Below are positions 1 to 10,603 of a DNA stretch of 64,000 nt, one piece after another. A program made the translations under genes and the position numbers. Origin of the DNA: Hyphodiscus hymeniophilus (lineage: Eukaryota > Ascomycota > Leotiomycetes > Helotiales > Hyphodiscaceae); assembly GCA_016508695.1 (NCBI GenBank), contig VNKQ01000014.1:1-64000 (forward strand), read 5' to 3'. The number at the start of each line of letters is the position of its first letter. The first letter of the stretch is position 1. A model generated the notes under the pieces. It made no database searches and was not told the origin of the DNA. It was given only the letters and a program-made list of their open reading frames with translations.

Positions 1-30
1 AACCCTAACCCTAACCCTAACCCTAACCCT
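1..30. repeat. Telomere repeat, five copies of AACCCT
   Basis: The window begins with five perfect AACCCT units, the C-rich strand of the TTAGGG telomere repeat used by most filamentous ascomycetes. This orientation places the chromosome end to the left of base 1. Only 30 bases are present, so the assembly stops inside the telomere tract or has trimmed it. Confidence 0.95.
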
Positions 31-800
31 GGCTAGAATTTTGGAATTAAGGGGCAATTCTACGGCCTAGAGAGTTAGGGTCGGAAGAGGATTAGTAAGA
101 GAATCGCTTAGTAAAAGAACTATTATTATTAGGTAGATAATAAAAATAAGAAGGGAAATAACTTACAAGGTTTAGATAAGAGAAGAGGGTTTAAAGAAGG
201 ACTAGATAGCGAGGTACTTATTATTTAGTAAGGAGAATTCGAAAAGAGGGAGAGATATAAATAAACTATAATACGTAATATTATAGAGCTTTAATGCGTC
301 GTTATAGTATACAAATAACTCTATAAAAGAAGTAATAACCTAAATCTCGTTAGAATAGTCTAGCGTTAATTATAGAGTAGAATACCTTTAGGTATAGCGC
401 CTTAAGTTCTTATAGGGATATTATTTTAGTAGTATTATATTAGGCTTAAGTCTATATCCTTTATATATAATAATAAAAGACAAAAGAAGTATAAAAGGTA
501 AGCTAATATTCTTTTAGTATAGTGTTATGCAGAAAACCCTAGTTGGACTAATACTATATTGGGTAATTAATAGCAAACTATATAATAAGTTATTATAATA
601 GAGTTTCTATTATAGCTAAATAATATTAGGATTATTAGCCTTAGTTATAGGTTCTTATTATAATATTATAATAGAACTCAAGTTATTTATATACTCTCTA
701 AATATCCGCTAAGTTTTTTGATTATTAGACACTTAATTAAGTTTTTATTATAGTATTCTAACGAATTTCGTATCGATTATAATAAAATGCCTAGTATAGT

Positions 801-945
801 ACTTAAAACCGTATTTTTATTATAATATTATAATAGGAAGCCTATTATACCTAAGTAAAGTCTATAATATAAGGCGGATAATAAGTTTTCTATTATAAAT
901 TATAACTAATTCTCTATTATACCTAAGTAAAGTCTATAATATAAG
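801..945 (+). repeat. 72-bp repeat, about two diverged copies
   Basis: The junction motif of the repeat unit occurs at 873 and again at 945, exactly 72 bases apart. Both units contain the core TTTCTATTATAAATTATAAC or its close derivative. This is a satellite copy of the longer array at 1374-1640, separated from it by about 430 bases. Confidence 0.75.
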
Positions 946-1373
946 TGTGTATTATACTACTAAGGCTATTTACAAATACTCTCAAACTAACCTTTACTCT
1001 AGCCTTAGCTTTACTAGCCCCGGTATATAAAAAGGAATACTTAATTAATTGCGTTATTACCTTTACTGTATATACTTTTACGTACTTTATTAAAAACAAT
1101 TTCCTTTTATTATCAAGCTATTCTAGTTATATATTATAAGAGTTATATAAGAATACTTTAGATTTAGATATCGATAATACTTCTTTAAAAGCGAGATTAT
1201 TCTAGATTTTATATAAGGCATTACTTTTATATATCTTTTACGCTTTATATAGATTTGGAATTAGACTCGCCTTATAAGTTAGGCTTAAAAGAGTAAATAA
1301 TAAGTAGGATTAAAGTAGAGGAGTATTAAAAATATTAGACTAGTTAAATTAAATAAAGGCTTTAAAGGCGAAT

Positions 1374-1640
1374 AACCTATAATAAGTTTTCTATTATAAA
1401 TTATAACTAATTCTTTATTATAACTAGGTAAGTTTTATAATATAAGGCCTATAATAGGTTTTCTATTATAAATTATAACCGATTCTCTATTATAACTAAG
1501 TAAGGTTTATAATATAAGGCCTATAATAGGTTTTCTATTATAAATTATAACTAATTCTCTATTATAATTAAGTAAGGTTTATAATATAAGGCTTATAATA
1601 GGTTTTCTATTATAAATTATAACCGATTCTCTATTATTAG
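1374..1640 (+). repeat. 72-bp tandem repeat array, about 3.7 copies
   Basis: Units start at 1374, 1446, 1518 and 1590, each exactly 72 bases apart, and the last is cut off near 1640. The copies differ by a few substitutions, mainly C/T and G/A (for example AACCGATTC against AACTAATTC), which fits duplication followed by transition mutation. The unit is not coding. It could be a telomere-associated satellite or the remains of a mobile element's internal repeat. Confidence 0.85.
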
Positions 1641-2504
1641 GCCTTTTAGTTAAGATATTATAAGACTTACTTTTTAAGAAATTAGACTTTAAAGAAGCTA
1701 CGTATTTATAAGGGACTCAATTCTTTTTAATTTAAGTCTTTATATATTACTTAATAAAAGGGGCTTAATTAGAGCTTAAGAAAAGATAAGGAAGAGAGTA
1801 TATTTTCTAAACCTAAGCCGAATGCTAGCTATAGAGTGTTAATAGTATAACTTTAATACGATAATAAAAAAAACAATAGAAAAAAAGTCCCTTATATCGT
1901 AATAAATTAATTGGAAATATATTTAAGCAAACATTATAAATAAATATAGAAATATCTAGAATAAAGGAGTAGTCCTTCCGAAATCCCTTAGTACTTATAT
2001 CTTAAGAATAGTCCCGCAAATTAAATAAAGGGGATTTGTTTATATAAAGCATAGATAAATATAGAAATTAGTTTATTAATACCGAGATAACTATAATAAT
2101 ATATATAACTACGCGAAAGTACTTGTTTTATCGAGAACGCTAGTCGATTTAGAGACTCAGAGAGTAGTAATACTTACGGCTCGGGGTAGGGCTAGCGAAA
2201 CTCTAAAGGAAATCCTCTAGTACTACGACAATATAATTGAAATAGTTATAAGTCCGGACCCTAGGACCCCTAAGGTCCTTAGGTCCTTATTACGTAATTG
2301 TTTTATTCTTATAATCTCTGCTTATAGTTCTCTGTATAGTTTCTCTGCCAAGCCTCAGGCTATAAGTTGTCCTATAGGTTTGTAACAAAAAGAAGGTATT
2401 ATTCTGGTTTATAGAGACGTAGCTCCCTATAATATAGTACTAATGACTCGGAAAACCCGTTTATCCGAAATATCACGTGCAATCAGCTGTACTCCACCAT
2501 AATA

Positions 2505-2582
2505 TTAGCTGAGATAAACACTACGATTGCATCAGGTGACTTTGGGCTGACAAATCTGACATCAGCTGAGATAAGCACTACG
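2505..2582 (+). repeat. Imperfect 21-bp direct repeat upstream of the SnoaL-like gene
   Basis: TTAGCTGAGATAAACACTACG at 2505-2525 recurs at 2562-2582 with two or three changes (TCAGCTGAGATAAGCACTACG), 57 bases apart. It lies 145-220 bases upstream of the start codon at 2727, so it could be a binding site pair for a regulator, but nothing shows that directly. A CACGTG palindrome sits nearby at 2474. Confidence 0.5.
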
Positions 2583-2726
2583 TACCACGATCATACTTGA
2601 CTGGTGCAATAGACCTCCCCCTTGAGGAGGTTCTGAGTATATACAGTAACTTACCTCTCAACTTTTGTTTACTGTCATTCGAGAACCTCTACTGGCACAT
2701 AGCTCACTTGCACCTATCCGCAAACT

Positions 2727-3275
2727 ATGGCTACTTCAGGTGTAGATAAAGTGTCTGTCAATGAAGCTCGTGCTCTTGTACAAGCAACAACATTTGATAT
2801 CTTCAATGAACACAATCAATCAAACCGCCGGCAGCTTATGGACAAATACTGGGCTCCCAATATAACCTGTTATTCGCCATTCGGAGCTGCCACTGGTTAT
2901 GATGCACTGGATCAGTTTTGGGATGGTAAGTATCTTGTTTCTCCCTATCATTCAACTTATGCAATCCACACATTCTATATTTTCTATATGATGCAACCGA
3001 TTTACACTTTCATATCTAGACAGCCATTATAGGTACTGACTGGACCTACAATCGATCTAGAACTTCACGCCGATGAGAAATCTACTTGGGTTTTCCAACG
3101 GTCAGGAGACCTGTGGCTGAATTTCAATACAATTATGCAACCGTGGACATATGGGCGTGCAGGGGAGGAGCCGGCAATGAAGGGTTGGGATGTCATAGTT
3201 GTAAACGAGGACGGGAGAGTAAAGGATTTATTCGCGATGATTGAAGGTGTTAGTACGCACACCCACACTGTATAA
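2727..3275 (+). CDS. SnoaL/NTF2-like polyketide-cyclase-fold protein, splicing uncertain
   Basis: Two coding blocks encode a small NTF2-fold protein of about 150 residues. The first (from ATG 2727) has the typical helix-rich start ending in YDALDQFWDG. The second (3033-3275) has the sheet part with DEKSTWVFQRSGDLWLNFN and ends at TAA. Such proteins bind small hydrophobic molecules or act as cyclases, isomerases or dehydratases, often near secondary-metabolism genes. The strong donor at 2926 puts the second block out of frame. A join in frame needs the weak donor GTTTCT at 2937 with the acceptor ending at 3032. The gene may therefore be mildly damaged or use an unusual splice. Its neighbour is a CmcJ-family oxygenase on the opposite strand. 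Confidence 0.55.
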
Positions 3276-4500
3276 TCGAGTCGCTACGGAATTCGGGTCA
3301 GAGAGGCTGTTAACTCGCAGAACTTCAATGATGAGGTTGGCTATAATCAATCGCATGTAGACTCCCGATTAACACATGTAACCTCATTCGACTGTTGCAG
3401 ATCTCTAATTGGCCGAGACAGGTCTATATTATGAAATTTGCAATTCTTTCCGATAACACAGTCCCTCCTAGAGGACCTACTGCGTGTACATCCAGACGAA
3501 GAGCAAGATGAAGTTGTTCCACCATTTCATCTTTTCGTAGGACGATTCGTTACAATGCTTGTCAGCTCTAGAGCTAGTAGTTTTACCTCGCTATCATTAG
3601 AGCCCCCCTGGCTCGGCGCTAGCTGCACTCTATGGTTAAGAATTAATAAATCCATGCTTATAGTTTGATCGATCAAACTTCCAGTATACGACTTAAACAG
3701 TTTCTAGAGGCTTTGGCAATGAGTTATCAGACTTTGCCTTATGATGACTTGCTGTTGAAATTCGGTGTTCACTTGTCCTCGGGAGGTAGAATCAGATGAC
3801 TCTGAGCAAGTAAAACCAAGGTAGCCCTTTAATAAGTCTAACCGCAATACAACCTGCTAATTGTTTCAAGGAAACTACATACTCAAGCTTCTCATTGCTA
3901 GATGGACCCAATGACAACCTATCTGTGTTAACTCTCCACGTACACCCTGCTCGCTCTCAATATACTATTCCCTTATCCAAGCTTTTCAACGACGAGGTTG
4001 TTGACGGAAAAGTCCAATAGCATGGACATCCAATCGATTGGAGATTCTCTATCGCTTGCTATCAACCTACCTAGCTTGTATTACTGCTGAGTTCCAGAAT
4101 TACACTGAAACATTAAACTTAATGAACTCCGGAAGTCATAGAAGCCACCATCCCTATACTTCGCTCGCGGGTGGCACTATAATAAGCGCGAAGGCTGCAT
4201 CCCCATTTTTGCAATGCAGAATTGCTATGGAGATATATCGTATGCAGCAAGTCAAGGAGAAAGACAGCCTGGGATGAGAACATATCTTAAAACCGTCCTG
4301 AATATATTAGTCTCGAGAGATTGAAGCCTAGCATTGAATAGCTAGGAGAAGGGAGTAGTCTAGCAGAAATACTTTTCATGCAGCTAAATGAGACGCATGA
4401 GTGATTAGACCTACAATGACGAATTAGGATGCCTAGAGCATATTAAAGTCAAATTTACTGGTTTCGATAAGTGTCGATCTCTCCCCATGGCCGGCGACAA
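3276..4500. other. Intergenic, no gene recognised
   Basis: Several short open frames occur (for example 4038-4277), but none has recognisable domain content, start context or splice structure. This is the 3' flank shared by the SnoaL-like gene and the oxygenase, which converge here. Confidence 0.5.
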
Positions 4501-5678
4501 CTACCAAAAAGCTAAGCACCTAATTTCTACACTATTTCGTAACTCCGTCTCCTCATTTCCAATAAGAACAGGACTTCCATGTGGGACTCCCACCACTCTC
4601 CCCTCTTTCTTCGCATGGCTGTCAAAGAATTGTATGAACATCACCTCATCCGGCTGTTGTTCTTTGATGTAATACCACTTCTGAGATGCGGCGTTCTGGC
4701 TCTGCAGCATGTGTACTTCAGTGAGGTAGTCACCGTCCTCTCCAAGATTCTAATCAACTGTCAGCTTTCCCACTTATTCTAGAAGCCCGATACTGACCTT
4801 GTAAACATGCTCAATTAGATCTGTCTCGGGATTGATACTTCGTCCATCACAAACAGCAATGGGATCCTTCTTTACTGTTCTTAGCGGCCTCCATATACTA
4901 TACACCGCATATCTCCGCCCCTCATATACATCGCCTTCCTTCATTTCATCTTCAATCTTGATAATGTCCTCAGCTTGCTCTCGAATGTCTCGTCGTAAGT
5001 GGCGTAGTTGTTTCGCGGCACCACGAGGGCTAAAGTCTATATGCATTGTTCGAGCTGGTCCGACCTTCTGGTCCTCTTTGACTCCACCGATGTAGGCCTT
5101 AGTGAGGTCAATTGCCTCACGATCAAATTTGACACCGCATCGTTCGGGCTCAGTGGGCGGATTGGCCAAATTCTCTGCAACCGTCTTCATAAGCGGGGAG
5201 GATGGATGTAAACGGATCCCTGCGCTGATCTAAGATGTCATCAACATGGTTCTTGAGGAGAGTCTCGTGTAAGTGGTGGAGAGGGTATTATGGCGGGACG
5301 TACGCTATAGACATTTTTCGCACCCGTGACAGATTTCACAAGCTCTTCCGTCTCGGGAATGTACACATCTCCAACAAGCCTCTCATCCATGAAGCTATTT
5401 ATCGAGTAAGGAGCATCATAGAAGGCAGAGCGATGCTTGACAGCAGTAAATCCCGACTTCTCCAGTCCGTACGGACTATTGACGGAGAAGATCTCGGAAC
5501 GCAAATTATGCAAGGGCAGTTTCTCGCAGGCGATCGTCAGGGGACGTGGGATTGAAAAATAGTCACAGTCCCAAGGGTCACAGGAAGCATCTGGCTCAAC
5601 GAATGTAATCTCCGCTAATTGTTGCTCAGTTGAGAGATAATTTGGAGGAGAGGTAACTGTGAGTGTTGTCGTCGACAT
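4501..5678 (-). CDS. CmcJ/AsaB/GA4-desaturase-family oxygenase
   Basis: A 351-residue protein in three exons: 5678-5304, 5229-4798 and 4749-4501. Both introns (74 and 48 nt) have GT-AG borders and join in phase 0. Family marks are YIPETEELVKSVTGAKNVYS near residue 120, a MHIDFS segment holding a likely metal-ligand His/Asp pair, the SIWRPLRTVKKDPIAVCDGR block, and a C-terminal MFIQFFDSH followed by a GVPHGS turn. These belong to the CmcJ/NvfI/EfuI group of Fe(II)/2-oxoglutarate-type enzymes, which includes AsaB and gibberellin GA4 desaturase and typically acts in secondary metabolism. The length matches full-length members. The substrate cannot be predicted. It stands alone beside a SnoaL-like gene and no core biosynthetic enzyme is nearby. 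Confidence 0.9.
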
Positions 5679-8600
5679 CTTGAAATACGGATCCTCGATA
5701 ACAATTTGACCAAGGGCGAATAACTTTACAAGACTTGATTACCGCTCGGCGGGCAGAAATTATTTAAGTCAATCGGGGGACGGGTAAAGCTAGTCAGATG
5801 AAGATGACTGTGTCTATACCATCGTCTACTCGTCTATTGGTGAAACTTTGCCCATTTACAGACAGAATCGTAACGCTGGTTCCACCGTGAGAGCTTAAGC
5901 GAGCTAAATTCTCATGTCAGATCAAGGACCACATCTCATAAATCAGACCTCTAGCGCAAACTAAGTGTAGTAATCAAGGGCTCTCATTGACGAAGGGTCA
6001 GCAGGAGCTTATGTGGGGCTAGAGCGGATCGGGTGATTTTTCACTTTGCGAATGATTTTGGGTTGTTTGACATTAATTGGTATAGGAGTTCATTCAATGT
6101 AGTGTGGGTAATACTACGTGCTAATGGCTGGTTTATTGAAATACACTGTGCTCAAGGGTCTGATCTGTGAGATAACTCACGCTTGTTAGCTCATAAGCAG
6201 ATCATATGTGTGAATCTGTAGTAATAAAGAAGTATTACATATCAGGCCACACATGATAAAACTCGCACTCCCCAAAGTAGATGGCAAAGATTGTTGTGTA
6301 GTCACATAATGAAACATTTATACACAATTGGTATGTTGGTTATTGGTGTATGAACACTCATAAGTGCCAGTTGAGGCGGCCCATATAACAGTAATGCAAT
6401 GTAGACCTGGTATGTATTGTACTCTTATTCACGCCATGCCGTGGTCACTACTCCCTGGAAGCTAATTTATTTGTAGGGCTCACGATATTAATCCCATGGG
6501 AGCTGATACGAGGACATTAGAGATAGGAGCGAGGAACATAGAAGGCAATAATACATGGCAGTATTTGAGGACTATCGAAGTAACTCAACTCTATTAGCAG
6601 GTCTGTGGTATAAGTGGTTTAATCAAATTTTGATTGACGTGAATTAGGATACAGCGCGAAGCTAGTCTTACTACACCTGTGATTCGAAAACCATTCGTCC
6701 CTGCTTACTTGTCATTTTTTAGTCTCTAGAACTACTAGATGTAATTGATAATATTCTAAAGAGACTAAAGCTAGGACTCTTGTGATAAAGTCGGTGGGGG
6801 GTTCATCTGCATACTCTTTAATTCCCGATCCCCAGTACGCCCCTGAGCTTCGCATCTTCTCTTTCGCTTATTTGCTTGGCAACCCCCCTTTGGTCGATCT
6901 ACAGAAAGAGATGGCTATGATTTCATGATCCAGTGAAGAGAAGTTCACATGAATGAACTGTTCAATGCGATATGGAAGTAGCTGTTAGTGTTGTATAGAA
7001 AGTGCACAAGCTTTACTCTAAGTAACTTCCATGCACGACTAGACGTATAGGTTGGACTTCCCTAGAGCGTCATGAAATCTCGCAGAACTTTCAGAAAGAT
7101 AACTGAAGCAGGATTTAGTATGATGAGAGCTATCAAGAGAATTCGGTGCTACTATATATTGCGTTTCCCTACCAACGTTCCGTGTCGGCATTGGATCAGG
7201 CACTCTGGGTCGTAGTTGCCCATCCTGGCGGCAAACTCAAAATTCTCGCGTCACGCCTGATGCGATGACAAAATCAAAACAAAGAGCACAAGCCATCAAG
7301 TTTACCTTTTAAAGCTGGCAAAATAAGCCTAGCGGAGGAATTAGCGGTTGATCTCTGAGCTGTGATCTTGGAGTGTAGGCTCCGGGAAATAGTACTTAAG
7401 CTCCGTGCTTGTGTCCAAAACAACACCATTACTTCAACAACATACTCTCCATACACGGCACCCCTGAATATCTTTCCTCTTTTATCCTTTCAAAGTCAAC
7501 CACCTTCATCCTCGATCATCCTCAACCACGCTGACTGCAACACAGTTACATAGCGAACCTTCAACACTCCTCAATCGCCATTAACGACTTCTCCTTCATC
7601 ATGTCGCAGCACTATCCTATCCGCTAAGTACCCCCATCTCATCATTTCTCTCTCTTCACACCCTCCTTCCGGCGCGGTAGTCCGCGTAACGGCGATTACA
7701 CTCGAAGTCTTCAATTGAAAACCAACTCCTCCAGCTTGCTGGTGGAGGTACATCGTACGATACGCTCTGCGACAGTTGAGCCAGTAATTACCGAGAGAGC
7801 CATAACTGTGATCGCAGGGACAGAGGCTGGCATAGTAGAGCGAAACTGCGTTGAGCTTAGGCGAAGACCAACAGTTGACCTCCCTCTTGTCTTCGGTGGT
7901 GGTGTTTTCTTTTTGTCGTCCTTTAGCTTCGTTGCTAACAATTTCTCTAGTGTCAACATGTTCCTCTTGGTCTGCTAATGGTTTATAGGGCGCTCACAAT
8001 GGTCCACCTTCCCGCTGGTGTGAGTGTTAGTATCAAGTGAGAACCGACGGACCGAAGTTCAAGAATACGCCCTCCATTTCCCTTTCTGTCCAAGATTAGA
8101 CTCCAGTTTCTCTGGACCGCATTGCTGACTGTTATCTCTGCACAGTGTTACCCAAACCCGTAGCACCTATTCGCTGTATGGTTCTCAACTCCTCGCGTTG
8201 TCTCTCCTCCATCGACGGAACCATCGAGCTCGTGAGACATCTTGGACAAATACATGGAGCTGGACTCGCAAGGAGAAGACAGGATTACAAAATTGCAGGA
8301 GAGGTAGCCTTACAGAGATAGTTCCATACAAAACTGGGATAGAAGTTTTCATCGGTGTGGCTGCGTCTCTGTGATAAACGTGTGATGCTTTTATCGACCT
8401 CTGCCGTGCACTTGAACAACCAGACCCGATACTTCGGCGCATTACTTCTTCCAGCCTTAGCGTACAATACGTCTCCCATTTTGGAGCAATAAAATTGTGA
8501 ATATGGAGCAAAGTCCTTATTATAAGATGCCTGTCGAAGACTTTGATAATAAGACCCATTCACCACAGCGCATCCTCAGCAAATCTTAGATTGCACTTCA

Positions 8601-9367
8601 ACCAAGTCGCCATCAACGGAGACCGGATCGGCTGCCCAGATATTGCCCAAGTTTTCACACACGCGGTGAGACTGGGTACAAGGACTCACCCACACACTTT
8701 GCTTCAAGATTGTCTCCAACTGAGAATGGCTCGCATCGAGCTGAGGTGAAATCCTGCTTCGTTCCTTGGTCGAGACCATTTACAGCCCACTGTGCTAAGT
8801 TGCTAAGCTCCAATCGAGGTAGTCCCAACGGACAGGCTGACTCTGAGGGACCAGGCTTTGCGTGATAAGCCGTTGAGTGGAAGACTTGATCCCTCAGATG
8901 TAGCGCCTCACATTGACGCCACGAGGACAGTGTCTCCTATTGAGGGAACCGTTCAAAAATTTCAAGCACCAACTGTACACAAAACTCTCTAGGCATGGAG
9001 CTGTAATGATTTCTCAATTCAAAAGTGAAGATTGAAAGAACGTCTGAAGTTGAACCCGTGCACTACACATAGCTTGCTTGGTTCAAGCATCATACAAAAG
9101 ACGAAGAAAGGAGTTGGCGTGATGGTAGGACAGTTAAATGAATCTCTGGGAATAAATTTACACCGAGATCAAAGCGATGACTTGACATGCTACTAATAAG
9201 CTCAACAGAGCCTCGAGGTCAACGGCACAGAGCGGGGCCGTCCCCAAATCATTCCGACTCACTGATCGTAAGTTACGCGAACATCATCTGACTGTTTGGT
9301 TTTCCACGATAATAGTCCATAAAATACGAAGTTCCCCACTCCCCATGGAACGTCAAACATTCACACA
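5679..9367. other. Gene-poor subtelomeric stretch with coding-like fragments
   Basis: I find no intact gene in these 3.7 kb. Two pieces look like former coding sequence. On the minus strand one frame runs from 8779 to 8285 (165 codons) with a single in-frame TGA at 8578-8576. On the plus strand a short frame at about 8830-8998 reads smoothly (VVPTDRLTLRDQALRDKPLS) before a stop. A start-like block at about 7601 (MSQHYPIR) is followed by broken frames rich in Arg and Asp. None matches a family I can name. Confidence 0.4.
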
Positions 9368-10230
9368 ATGTCACCTTCGCAGGTCGTTGCCGGAATCATC
9401 ATCCTCTACCTCAAAGAGGGCGTTGATCCCCTAACGCCTGATGCCTCGGCGGCAAGGGAATTTGAATTGTTGATCAGTATGATTCAAAGTCAGGATGGCT
9501 TTGTGTCTCATTCTTGGGTTCGTAGTCTCAATTTATCTCACAATATCATATTCCTCAAAATTCTCAGCAGACTGACATCTGCAGGGGCCCTCAATTCGAA
9601 ACCCCCTCCCTGTCCACCTTGACAATCCGTACAAGATCCTCGCTCCTAACCACTGCTGCTCTAATGTCCCCCCGTCTGGGAAACCATCCAGGTTAACCCC
9701 ATATTGGCAGCATCTAGCAAGCACCAGACGTTGACAACCGAAGTAGCCAAAGCATTCGATGTCGAAAAGAAAGCTCCTTTCACAAGTACACCCTCATGTT
9801 TGTATTTCTAGCTCAACCACTAATAAACAGTGTATTGCCATCTCGAATATGATGATATCACAGCAACCTTCAGAGTAGGGGTGACAGAAATATCCTGCTT
9901 CAGGCTTCTCAAAGGCGATTTGAAATTGGAAAGATCGTCTCGTACGCACCTTTATCAATAAATGACCTCGTTAAAATGATAGGAGAAGGCTCCGATATTG
10001 ACCTGGCGTGGAATCCGTTACCCCCTCATCGTTGCCCCCCTTCGTACCTCCAGCATAGCAATCATCAAACGAAACTTAGTCTCCTCCGTCCAATCCCAAT
10101 CTGCAAACCCCGAAACCACGCGAGGAGTTGCCCCGTGGAATTACGAAGTCGACAGTATCGAAGTCCACATCGAGTGGCGCGAGAAACTTGGTATATCGGT
10201 TGAGATTCTCGGGGGGATTGGGTGAAATGG
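9368..10230 (+). pseudogene. Decayed ABM-like (dimeric alpha-beta barrel) protein gene
   Basis: Pieces of one protein lie in order but in changing frames. It starts with ATG 9368 (ISMIQSQDGFVSHSW), then WGPQFETPS after a possible intron. Next come WETIQVNPILAASSKHQTL and VAKAFDVEKKAPFTS (about 9675-9800), FRVGVTEISCFRLLKGD (about 9870-9930), MIGEGSDIDLAWNPLP (9976 on) and GVAPWNYEVDSIEVHIEWRE (about 10118-10190). The first block resembles fungal proteins with antibiotic-biosynthesis-monooxygenase-like folds. At least three frame changes cannot be explained by GT-AG introns, so the gene is dead or badly assembled. The 370 bases between it and the Ku70 stop hold nothing recognisable. Confidence 0.6.
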
Positions 10231-10603
10231 AACTGGTTTGGTGCGCACTGATATGCCCGGTCATGAGGGGAGGAGGCCCTATTATCAGGTCCATTTACGG
10301 GAAGAGATTTGAAATATCTGGTCTTGAATGGTTCGCTCTTTTGGGTGTTGGTGATATGCCGGAGCCGGAATCGAAGATGTTTCTTTCCGCGCGAAGAGTT
10401 GACGAATTGGGATCAAGTGGGTGGCCATGAAGGTCAAGGGTTCTGTGCTTTTAAACGGACCAAGTTAATGGTCGAGAATGCCAGTGTCTGATCAAGTCTC
10501 CTGTCATAGCTGTCGGTCCAACCAGGTCCGGGTGTTCCTATGAACCCCAACAAGAGATGCATTCCAAATCATACAAAGCAACCCATCTCAAGAAGATCAT
10601 TGA

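Larger units (their letters stand above)
31..2400. other. AT-rich, TA-dense subtelomeric DNA, RIP-like, no gene
   Basis: This stretch is extremely rich in A+T and in TA steps, with stops in every frame; the one listed open frame (945-1139, 64 codons) is low-complexity and not credible. The composition is what repeat-induced point mutation leaves on old repeats. It includes a 72-bp tandem repeat and a 20-bp exact direct repeat (655-674 and 817-836). From about 2,100 onward composition becomes more mixed. I recognise no transposon protein, so its origin is unknown. Confidence 0.75.

Noticed and set aside
945..1139. 64-codon frame in the AT-rich telomere flank
   Set aside because: Low-complexity Leu/Phe/Tyr text from TA-dense DNA, with no start context.
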